This document shows, piece by piece, positions 1 through 6,900 of a DNA stretch of 64,000 nt (position 1 is the stretch's first letter; every line of letters begins with the position of its first letter). The stretch is from an uncultured Burkholderiales bacterium (GTDB taxonomy: Bacteria > Pseudomonadota > Gammaproteobacteria > Burkholderiales > Burkholderiaceae_C), in NCBI GenBank assembly GCA_943908475.1, contig CALTTG010000003.1:62001-126000 (forward strand), given 5' to 3'. Under the pieces are notes generated by a model that did not search any database, was not told the origin of the DNA, and saw nothing but the letters and a program-made list of their open reading frames with translations. A program made the position numbers and the translations under genes.

Positions 1-1
1 G

Positions 2-199
2 CTGTGGGCGCCAGAGGCCTTGGGCGGTCATGTGGACCCAGAGGTCCACAGCGCCACCCGGGAACTCGCGCACCGACTGAACAACGTGCGCCGGCTGACG
101 TCGTGGACCGATGCCCAACTGAGCGAAGCAGACCGCATGGTGCTGGAGCCCCTGTGGGGCGTGATCGAGGGCGTCGCGTCTCCGTCTGACACGCCCTGA
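2..199 (+). CDS. C-terminal fragment of an unidentified protein
   Basis: An open frame enters from the left edge and ends at TGA 197-199, giving about 65 residues. The frame was chosen because it stays open from base 2 and reads as a soluble helical tail rich in Leu, Arg and Glu, including the stretch NNVRRLTSWTDAQLSEADR. I recognise no family. The next gene begins about 40 bases later on the same strand, so the two could be co-transcribed. An overlapping frame at 4-189 is very rich in Arg, Gly and Pro and looks like a shadow. Confidence 0.45.
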   Translation: MWAPEALGGHVDPEVHSATRELAHRLNNVRRLTSWTDAQLSEADRMVLEPLWGVIEGVASPSDTP

Positions 200-240
200 G
201 GCGCTTGACAATTCTCAAGCCCTCCGCGCCGCACTGGTTT

Positions 241-648
241 ATGGTGCCCAACATGGCACCCGTGCGCATGCTCTCTCGCAAGCTGGTCCAGGTCATCACC
301 CTGATCTGGATCGCTGCGGCCTGCCTGCCCACGGCACAGATCTGGGTGCAGCACGCATTGGGCAACGACATCACGCGCCAGGCGATGTGCCTGACCGGCA
401 GTGAACGCTCGGTCAGCGCACCGACCACCAATGCGGCGTCGCCCAACTCCTCCACAGACTCGTCACCTGCCGACGCCTCACACTGCCCAGCCTGCATGGT
501 GTCGCAGTGGGCAAGCCCGCCCGTCTCGGGCGAACTGCAGGTGCAGCTGCCCGGTCAGCAAGCCCCGCCCACCACGTCGGTGGCGACGGCAGACCATCGC
601 GTCAACCCGCGCACCCTTCCCCCACTGAGAGCACCGCCCGCCGCCTGA
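241..648 (+). CDS. DUF2946 family protein
   Basis: A small exported or membrane-anchored protein of about 135 residues. A hydrophobic N-terminal helix (QVITLIWIAAACLPTAQIWV) is followed by a low-complexity Ser/Thr/Pro linker, then the HCPAC motif and a Pro/Arg-rich tail ending RAPPAA. This layout (N-terminal helix, HCxxC, Pro-rich end) is that of DUF2946 proteins, which commonly sit beside copper receptors and other copper genes. That fits the copper locus downstream. I start at ATG 241; ATG 268 and a TTG at 205 are in-frame alternatives and none has a strong ribosome site. The biochemical role is unknown, and metal binding by the His/Cys motif is inference. Confidence 0.6.
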   Translation: MVPNMAPVRMLSRKLVQVITLIWIAAACLPTAQIWVQHALGNDITRQAMCLTGSERSVSAPTTNAASPNSSTDSSPADASHCPACMVSQWASPPVSGELQVQLPGQQAPPTTSVATADHRVNPRTLPPLRAPPAA

Positions 649-659
649 ACTGAACGCTG

Positions 660-683
660 CTTCAGGCGCACGTTCGCCTGAAG
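660..683 (+). terminator. Perfect 9-bp hairpin between DUF2946 gene and crp-like gene
   Basis: CTTCAGGCG (660-668) pairs perfectly with CGCCTGAAG (675-683) around a 6-base loop, 11 bases after the DUF2946 stop codon. There is no U-run behind it, so it may be a weak terminator, an mRNA-processing hairpin, or a palindromic protein site for the regulator gene that begins at 711. Confidence 0.35.
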
Positions 684-710
684 TTCGATCTGTCAGTCAG
701 GAGAACGACC

Positions 711-1358
711 GTGCTCGACCGTTTGAACCGTCATCGCCCTCGCCCCGGGCGAGATCGACGTGAACCGTGGCGCATTGCCGCCAAAACATTGATCCATGAA
801 GCGGGGGACTGGGGCAAGGCCTGGCGCGTGGTGCACGGGGCCATCCGGCTCGATGATCCGGGGGATGGCCGACACGCCGATCGTTTCGCGGGCTTGGCCC
901 TCCCCGGTGACCTGGTCGGTGCCGAAATGCTCATTGGTGGGCACTACCACTTCCAGGCGCGCTCCATCGTGCCCTGCGTGCTCGTGGCGTGGCCCACCCT
1001 GGCCGAGGAGAACATCGAGCAAGGGATTCAAGCCCACTTGCTGGAATGGCACCGTCGAACGGCCCAAAGCCTGAGCCTGCGTCACGGCACCGCCGACGAT
1101 CGCCTGCAGGCCTTCATTGCGCTGCTGACCCAACAAACTCCGGTCGATCCCAACGGCGGCATTCCCCTGCAGATGCCGGGGCTGCGCGACATCGCCGACA
1201 TCACGGCATTGACCATGGAAACCGCCTCGCGAAGCATCACCAAACTGAGGCAGCAAGGCGCCCTTCAAGACCTGGGACAGCGCCAGTTCCTGTTTTTTCC
1301 CTTGACGCCGGTCCCCGCTGCCCAAGCGCCCCACAACGTGCACACCTTGGCGGCCTGA
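711..1358 (+). CDS. Crp/Fnr-family transcriptional regulator
   Basis: A 215-residue protein with a cyclic-nucleotide-binding-like barrel in the first ~120 residues (GDLVGAEMLIGGHYHFQARS) and a winged helix-turn-helix near residues 155-195 (DIADITALTMETASRSITKL). Crp/Fnr proteins are about 210-250 residues, so it is full length. No N-terminal Cys cluster for an Fe-S centre is visible, so it is not a classical FNR. The start is GTG 711, with AGGAG 8-9 bases upstream. The stop lies only 19 bases before the mbnP start, so it is probably in the same operon and may control the copper genes; its ligand is unknown. Confidence 0.8.
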   Translation: MLDRLNRHRPRPGRDRREPWRIAAKTLIHEAGDWGKAWRVVHGAIRLDDPGDGRHADRFAGLALPGDLVGAEMLIGGHYHFQARSIVPCVLVAWPTLAEENIEQGIQAHLLEWHRRTAQSLSLRHGTADDRLQAFIALLTQQTPVDPNGGIPLQMPGLRDIADITALTMETASRSITKLRQQGALQDLGQRQFLFFPLTPVPAAQAPHNVHTLAA

Positions 1359-1377
1359 GGCCCACGCGAGCCACTTC

Positions 1378-3543
1378 ATGCGATTGATTGTTCACTGGGT
1401 CCCTTTGTGCGTCGCCTTGCTCACCTCGGCATGCGGTGGCGGAGGCGGAGACCAACTGATCTTGCCGCCCCCTGTCACCCCAGCCAGCGGTGACAGCGGA
1501 TCTGCGCCGGTGGCGCTGTCGTCCTCACTGTCGGGAACCGTGGCCGTTGGCGCCCCCGTGGTCGGGGCATCGGTGCAAGCCAAGTGTCTGGGCGGAACCG
1601 TGTCCGCCATCGCACTGACCGACAGCCGAGGTGGCTTCTCGATCGAGCTGAGCAACGTGGCGGCCCCCTGCATGCTTCAAGCATCCGGGGGCAGCGCTCA
1701 AGGCGTGCCACTGACCGAGCCCTTGCACGGGCTGGCCTTGGCCTCGGGCACAGCCCATGTTTCCCCCTGGACCGAGCTGGCCCTGGCCCGAAACTGGGCA
1801 CAACACCCTGCAAGCCTGTACAGCGGCTTCAACGGCCGCGATCAAGTGCCCAGCCGAAGCCAGCTTGATCTGGCTCGGCAATGGTTGAACACCCAGTTGC
1901 AGGCCGTGGGCGTGAACGAGCTGAGCGACAACCCCTTCCAGGGCACCTTCGTCCTGGGTGAGGGCAACGACCTGCTGCTGGATCAGCTTCAGAGCATGCT
2001 GCAGAGCCAAAACGCCACCTGGTCCGACCTTCGGCAGGCGGCCGTGAACGGCGAGTCATTGCAGGCCAGCATGACTGCGGCGCAACGGCGTGAACAAGAA
2101 CGCCAGGCCGCAGAGGAAGCCGCTCGCCTTGCTGCCTTGGCGGCAGAGGCCGAAGCAGACACGGTGAGAGGCGTGGTCAAGGCTCCCTCTCCCGTGGCCA
2201 ACGGCCGTGTGACCCTGCGGTGCATGCAAGGCACGCCACAAAGCGGCGTGACCACCGATGCACAAGGGCGGTTTGCCGTGCGACGCTATGGCGCATCGCT
2301 GCCCTGCATGGTTCAGGTGAGCGGCGGCTCGGTGTCAGGACAGGCCCATGCCTTGCCTCTGCACGGGTGGGTGACGGCGCAATCCGCCGCCACAGTCCGA
2401 GTGACCCCCTTGTCGGAGCTGGTCTTGTCACACGCCTGGGCACAAGCCCCGGCCAACATCATGAGCGCACCCAGCGTCGCGACGTGGCCCCGTGCCGAGG
2501 CCATCGACACCGCGCTCCAGTGGTTGAACACCCAATGGTCTGAATTGGGTTTCGTGCAAGGCCCTGGGGCAGTGCTCCAAGGACAAGACGACACGACATC
2601 GGCGCAGCCTGTGTCAGACCTGCTCGCACGCCTTGACCAGACAGACAGCACCCTGGCAAGCATCTTGCCCGTGGCCATCGCGCGCGGCAGCCTGAAAACG
2701 AGCATCGACGCCGATCGCCAGGTGTCCATCGCATTCGAAGCCCGTTCCGGCGACACCCCGATTGGCTGCGGGCAAGTGCTCAGCGGCATGGGCAGTACGC
2801 TGGCAACCGGCCGTCTGATGGACTTCCGCTTCTACATCAGCAACGCCCAACTCATCCGTGAGGACGGCGCCTTGCAACCCATTGTCCTGGCCGGCAACAA
2901 CGCCTGGCAGCACACCTCGGCGCGTGGCGACACCGTGACGCTGATCGACCTCGAAGATGGGACAGACCAATGCGGTGAAGAGGGCAATGCCCCCATGAAC
3001 CGCCTGCTCAACGGCAGCGTGCCAGCAGGTCGCTACACCGGACTGCTCATGACCTTGGGCGTGCCGACTGCGCTGAACCACAGCGATACCGCGAAGGCGC
3101 CTGCCCCACTGGACAGCAGCGCCATGGGCTGGGGTTGGCAAGCGGGGCGCAAGTTCATGAAGGTCGAACTGACCGAGGGCACAGAAGGCAGCTGGCCCTT
3201 GCGCAGCCCCACGTTCTACGTTCACTTGGGTTCCACCGACTGCACCGGCTCGCCGGTGCAAGGCACGGTCAACTGCCGCGTGGGCAACCGCGGTCTGATT
3301 CGGCTGGACACGTTTGATCCACGACAACACAAGGTCGTGGTGGACATCCAAGCGCTGCTGGCAGGCACCAACGTCACCATCAACCAAGGTGGCTCGGGGG
3401 GCTGCATGTCTCAAGGCACCGACCTTGACTGCCTGCATGTGTTCGAGGCGCTGGGAATCGACTGGTCCAGCAACGGACAAGGCACGGGGCTGCCGCTTGA
3501 CGGCGGTCGCACCCAAACGGTGTTCCGAAGGGTCGACAAATGA
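1378..3543 (+). CDS. mbnP: MbnP-family copper-binding lipoprotein with a duplicated N-terminal extension
   Basis: A 721-residue protein. The N-terminus ends in a lipobox (LLTSAC, Cys19), predicting a lipoprotein. Residues ~445-721 resemble MbnP: the domain starts VSIAFEARSGDTPIGCGQVL, and residues 583-593 (MGWGWQAGRKF) match the conserved Trp-rich motif. In studied MbnP proteins a Trp is converted to kynurenine by the partner MbnH, creating a Cu(I) site. Typical MbnP proteins are only about 250-300 residues. Here two homologous modules (~45-210 and ~258-420) precede that domain, each with a small beta-sandwich (GRV/GASV, DxxGxF, PCM.Q.SGGS) and a helical part (QWLNTQ). A charged Arg/Glu/Ala helix separates them. 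The stop overlaps the mbnH start as ATGA, so translation is coupled. MbnP identity is confident; the role of the extension is unknown. Confidence 0.85.
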   Translation: MRLIVHWVPLCVALLTSACGGGGGDQLILPPPVTPASGDSGSAPVALSSSLSGTVAVGAPVVGASVQAKCLGGTVSAIALTDSRGGFSIELSNVAAPCMLQASGGSAQGVPLTEPLHGLALASGTAHVSPWTELALARNWAQHPASLYSGFNGRDQVPSRSQLDLARQWLNTQLQAVGVNELSDNPFQGTFVLGEGNDLLLDQLQSMLQSQNATWSDLRQAAVNGESLQASMTAAQRREQERQAAEEAARLAALAAEAEADTVRGVVKAPSPVANGRVTLRCMQGTPQSGVTTDAQGRFAVRRYGASLPCMVQVSGGSVSGQAHALPLHGWVTAQSAATVRVTPLSELVLSHAWAQAPANIMSAPSVATWPRAEAIDTALQWLNTQWSELGFVQGPGAVLQGQDDTTSAQPVSDLLARLDQTDSTLASILPVAIARGSLKTSIDADRQVSIAFEARSGDTPIGCGQVLSGMGSTLATGRLMDFRFYISNAQLIREDGALQPIVLAGNNAWQHTSARGDTVTLIDLEDGTDQCGEEGNAPMNRLLNGSVPAGRYTGLLMTLGVPTALNHSDTAKAPAPLDSSAMGWGWQAGRKFMKVELTEGTEGSWPLRSPTFYVHLGSTDCTGSPVQGTVNCRVGNRGLIRLDTFDPRQHKVVVDIQALLAGTNVTINQGGSGGCMSQGTDLDCLHVFEALGIDWSSNGQGTGLPLDGGRTQTVFRRVDK

Positions 3544-4709
3544 AGCTTCGACGTCTGAGCGTGGCCACACTCCTGGTGATCGGCCTGACCGCCTGTGGAG
3601 GTGGTGGCGAGAGCAGCACCACCATTCGCGTGACCGCGTCGTCCTTTTGGGAGCTGCCCGCGCTCTTCCCCGATGAGCCCGTGGTGCCCTTGGACAACCC
3701 CATGAGCATTGACAAAGTTGAGCTTGGGCGATTCCTCTTTTACGACAAGCGACTGTCAGGCAATGGCAGTCAGTCCTGTGCCAGTTGCCATCACCAAGAC
3801 AAGGCCTTCACCGATGGTCGCCCCACCGCCATCGGATCCACTGGAGAAAGCCATCCTCGCAACACGCAGTCCCTGGGGAATGTGGCCTATCACACCACGC
3901 TCACATGGGCCAACAAAGCGCTGACCGAACTGGAGGTGCAAATGTTGGTGCCGCTGTTTGGCACCAACCCGGTGGAAATGGGCATCAACGACGACAACAA
4001 GACCGAAGTGTTGAACCGAATCGCCACCGATGCGGCCTACCAGGCCAGGTTCCAGGCGGCGTTTCCCGGCCAGGCCCCCTCCGTCAGCTGGGACCACATC
4101 GTCAAAGCCATCTCGGCGTTCCAGAGAACCCTGATTTCAGGCCAGAGCAAGTACGACCTTGCCGAGCAGAAGCTGGCCACCTACACGCCCGCCGAAGCGC
4201 GAGGACGAGCCCTGTTCTTCAGTGAAAAAGCCGAATGCTTTCATTGCCACAGCGGCTTCAACTTCAACGACCAAGTGCGGCATCGCAGCAGCCGCCTGTT
4301 TGAAACCCCGTTCCACAACACAGGCCTCTTCAACATCGGTGGCACTGGGGCATTCCCATTCCCCAATCGAGGCATCTTCGAGCAGACCGCCAACCCCGAC
4401 GACATGGGGAAGTTTCGCGCACCTTCTCTGCGCAATGTGGGTGTGACTGCACCCTACATGCACGACGGTTCCATGGCCACGCTGGAAGAGGTACTGGCCT
4501 TCTACGCAGCAGGAGGCCGAAACATCACCGAAGGGCCTCATGCAGGCGATGGGCGCCTCAACCCGCACAAAAACGCCGTGATCGCCAACATCGACCTCAG
4601 CGAACAAGACATCGCGGACATCGCGGCGTTCCTGAGAACCCTCACGGACGAGTCATTCCTGACCAACCCCAAGTTCTCCAATCCATTCGAGGTGTCCGGT
4701 GCGCGTTGA
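3540..4709 (+). CDS. mbnH: MbnH-family di-heme enzyme (MauG-like)
   Basis: A 389-residue exported di-heme c-type cytochrome of the cytochrome c peroxidase/MauG superfamily. Heme-binding motifs are CASCH at residues 80-84 and CFHCH at 233-237. The C-terminal APYMHDGSMATLEEVLAFY element is typical of the family. The N-terminus carries a lipobox (GLTAC, Cys19), so it is probably membrane-tethered in the periplasm. Its position directly after mbnP, with a 4-base ATGA overlap, matches the MbnP/MbnH pairing in which MbnH oxidises a Trp of MbnP to kynurenine. Length is normal for MbnH and shorter than the other di-heme gene at 6901. The next gene overlaps its end by 11 bases. Confidence 0.87.
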   Translation: MKLRRLSVATLLVIGLTACGGGGESSTTIRVTASSFWELPALFPDEPVVPLDNPMSIDKVELGRFLFYDKRLSGNGSQSCASCHHQDKAFTDGRPTAIGSTGESHPRNTQSLGNVAYHTTLTWANKALTELEVQMLVPLFGTNPVEMGINDDNKTEVLNRIATDAAYQARFQAAFPGQAPSVSWDHIVKAISAFQRTLISGQSKYDLAEQKLATYTPAEARGRALFFSEKAECFHCHSGFNFNDQVRHRSSRLFETPFHNTGLFNIGGTGAFPFPNRGIFEQTANPDDMGKFRAPSLRNVGVTAPYMHDGSMATLEEVLAFYAAGGRNITEGPHAGDGRLNPHKNAVIANIDLSEQDIADIAAFLRTLTDESFLTNPKFSNPFEVSGAR

Positions 4710-5952
4710 ATCCGTCAAGCCCAGCATTCGGCGTGCCGCGCAGGCCATGGGCCTGTCCTTGGGCCTGGCCACCACACTGGCAGGTGCCCACGAGGCCGGT
4801 GACCTGCCCATTCCGGAGTCCACCGGCTGGCAACTGAGCACCGCGCTGGCCGTCAGCCACGCCCGATCCACGGCGCCGTGGCCGGCCCGCCGATTGCCCG
4901 GAATCCTGGGCTCAGGCAACGCACCGGTGGATCGGCGCGGGAACGCGTTGGAGCATGCCACGGTGTCCGGAGGCATTCGCGTGTCACCCACCTGGAGCGC
5001 CGCTGTGGTGCTGGGCTGGCATGACAACGACCCCTACCACGTCGAGGCCGCTTGGCTGCAAGGCCAAGCCTGGTGGCGCACGCAGGACGGGCTCGACATC
5101 GGCGTGGGCCGCCGGCACCTGCCGTTGGGCCGCGTGATCGAAGGTGGCGGGCACTTCGACCGCATGGGCAGCATGCCGCTGGCCAAACGCGGCGTGCTGG
5201 ACGGCGACTGGATCGACGACGGGCTGAACCTTCGCTGGCAGCGCAGTCACAACGGGCCGTTGGCCTGGCTGCAAACCCTGGACGTCGGCGTCTGGACAGG
5301 TCGATCATTCCCCGGCGGAGAGGGAGGGAGATGGGCCCCGGCCTTGCACGCCAACGCCGCGTGGGGTGATCTGGTGCTGGACCTCTCGCTGGCATCCCTG
5401 CGACCCAACCCTCGTGCAGCACGGGTCCAAAGTGACACCAGCGGGCACACCCATGACACGCCCTCGTGCGAGGGCAGCCTGTTGGGCGTGTTTTGCTTCG
5501 AAGGCCGCACCCACGTGGCCACCGGCAGCCTGAGTTGGCGGCTTCCCGGCGTGGCCCGCGCCTGGCACATCGAAGGCGCCGGCATCCTCCGGCAAGACAA
5601 AGGTCGCGTGTATTCGCAGAGCGGCGACACCACGTACAGCGGCACCACGGGCGGCATGTGGGCCGACCTGATCTGGCGCGCCCACGAACAGGTCACCCTC
5701 AGCACCCGCATCGAGCAGGTCCGAGCCGTGCAAAGCATCACCGGACGCAGTGCACGGGTGGTCGCCACCGAAGCGGGTTTGACGGGCAGCACTCGGCTAC
5801 AGCGTCAAAGCGTGGCCGCCATTTGGCACCCCTTGGGGCCGACGCTGAAATTATCGCTGGAGGGCGGCCGCGACATCCAGGGTGCACAACGAGATGACTT
5901 CCAGGCACTGAGGGTGACCTGGATCCCAGCACCACTGGCAGGCGATTTTTGA
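4699..5952 (+). CDS. Predicted outer-membrane beta-barrel (porin-like), MbnPH-associated
   Basis: A 417-residue protein with an N-terminal signal region ending near ATTLAGAHEAGDL. Repeated amphipathic beta-strand-like segments with aromatic girdle residues follow (WSAAVVLGW, AWLQGQAWWR, WQRSHNGPLAWLQTLDVGVW), ending LRVTWIPAPLAGDF. Strand density and the near-terminal aromatic suggest an outer-membrane barrel, but the C-terminal Phe follows a short APLAGD segment rather than a textbook barrel end. The start is GTG 4699 with GAGG upstream, overlapping mbnH by 11 bases, so it is translationally coupled to mbnPH. It may move copper or anchor the MbnP/MbnH lipoproteins; this is inference from position. 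Confidence 0.65.
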   Translation: MRVESVKPSIRRAAQAMGLSLGLATTLAGAHEAGDLPIPESTGWQLSTALAVSHARSTAPWPARRLPGILGSGNAPVDRRGNALEHATVSGGIRVSPTWSAAVVLGWHDNDPYHVEAAWLQGQAWWRTQDGLDIGVGRRHLPLGRVIEGGGHFDRMGSMPLAKRGVLDGDWIDDGLNLRWQRSHNGPLAWLQTLDVGVWTGRSFPGGEGGRWAPALHANAAWGDLVLDLSLASLRPNPRAARVQSDTSGHTHDTPSCEGSLLGVFCFEGRTHVATGSLSWRLPGVARAWHIEGAGILRQDKGRVYSQSGDTTYSGTTGGMWADLIWRAHEQVTLSTRIEQVRAVQSITGRSARVVATEAGLTGSTRLQRQSVAAIWHPLGPTLKLSLEGGRDIQGAQRDDFQALRVTWIPAPLAGDF

Positions 5953-5964
5953 TCGCCTGCCAGT
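5934..5964 (+). terminator. Perfect 13-bp hairpin at the end of the mbnPH operon
   Basis: ACTGGCAGGCGAT (5934-5946) and its exact complement (5952-5964) flank a 5-base loop, TTTTG. The TGA of the upstream gene (5950-5952) falls in the loop and closing pair, so the last codons are part of the stem. There is no U-tract behind it. A stem this long and perfect probably separates the mbnPH operon from the following pair, as a terminator or mRNA-stabilising end. Confidence 0.6.
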
Positions 5965-6042
5965 GACCGGCCGCCTCGGCCCAGCGCAGCGCCCCATGAG
6001 GGGCCCATGTTTTTTCACTTCAATCCAACCAGGAAAACCATC

Positions 6043-6879
6043 ATGACCATCACCACCACCTTGTCTCGAGTGTCTATCGGACTGATCGCCGCGCTCGGCA
6101 TGCACGCCAATGCATCGGCCCAAGCTGTCGACGTTCACAAATGGAGCAACGTCGGCGACGGCACCAACACCGCACCTTCGGTGTCGATTGGCGAGACCAT
6201 CTCAGCCACCCAATCGCTGCTCAAGAGCAACTACAGCGACAACCCTGCACTGAGCTACTCGGCCTGGGCTCACGCCGGCGGCACCCCCTGGTATGCATTT
6301 CAACTCACCGAGAACGCTGACCTGAACATCGATCTGACGCCGGTGGTCAGCACCGCCAACTTCGCACCGGCCATCACCGTCTGGGCCACGGGTCAATCGA
6401 TCTTCAACGGTGGCCTCGAGGGCATCGAAACTGGCAACAACGGCTGGGGTGCCCCTCACTCGTTCAACGTCACCGGACAGGTGGGCGACTTCGGCACGCA
6501 ATGGGGCTCTGGCGCCAACGGAAACCTGCTGGAAACGCTGGTGTATGCCGTCACGGGTAACAGCCACACCGACACCACCGAAACCGGCTGGGGCGAGAGC
6601 ATCGTGGCTGGCGTCAACGACCTGAGCTCCAACACCTTCGAACAGGGCATCACCGGCACGGCGTCTGGCAACAGCATCTCGCTGAGTTTTGCCAACCTGT
6701 CGTCGGGTTGGTACTTGGCCTTCATCGGCGGCTCGAACCACGCACTGAGCTCGGCCAACTACACCTTGAGCGTCAGCGCCACAGCCGTGTCGGCCGTGCC
6801 TGAAGCACAGACCTGGGCCATGACGCTGATGGGCGTGGGCCTGGTGTCGCTGGTGGCTCGCCGCCGTCGTCAAGCCTGA
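6043..6879 (+). CDS. CorA/MopE-like copper(I)-binding protein with PEP-CTERM anchor
   Basis: A 278-residue exported protein with a signal peptide ending near ANASAQA. The body resembles the CorA/MopE copper-protein family of methanotrophs: HKWSNVGDG at 32-40, then YSAWAHAGGTPWYAF at 72-86 and PAITVWATG at 109-117. In MopE the Cu(I) site uses a Trp-derived kynurenine and a His two residues later; Trp75-x-His77 has that spacing, with His32, His139, His175 and His233 as other possible ligands. The C-terminus is a PEP-CTERM signal: VPEAQTW (252-258), a hydrophobic helix, then RRRR (273-276), so exosortase processing is predicted. ATG 6043 was chosen for the AGGA 9 bases upstream. It lies 21 bases before a di-heme peroxidase, as corA and mopE do. 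PEP-CTERM is certain; the CorA-like call is good but from memory of the motif. Confidence 0.7.
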   Translation: MTITTTLSRVSIGLIAALGMHANASAQAVDVHKWSNVGDGTNTAPSVSIGETISATQSLLKSNYSDNPALSYSAWAHAGGTPWYAFQLTENADLNIDLTPVVSTANFAPAITVWATGQSIFNGGLEGIETGNNGWGAPHSFNVTGQVGDFGTQWGSGANGNLLETLVYAVTGNSHTDTTETGWGESIVAGVNDLSSNTFEQGITGTASGNSISLSFANLSSGWYLAFIGGSNHALSSANYTLSVSATAVSAVPEAQTWAMTLMGVGLVSLVARRRRQA

Positions 6880-6900
6880 TCCTCAAAGGAAGTGCACACC

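Noticed and set aside
6007..6042. Upstream ATG 6007 for the PEP-CTERM gene
   Set aside because: It would put charged residues before the signal peptide, while ATG 6043 has AGGA at proper distance.
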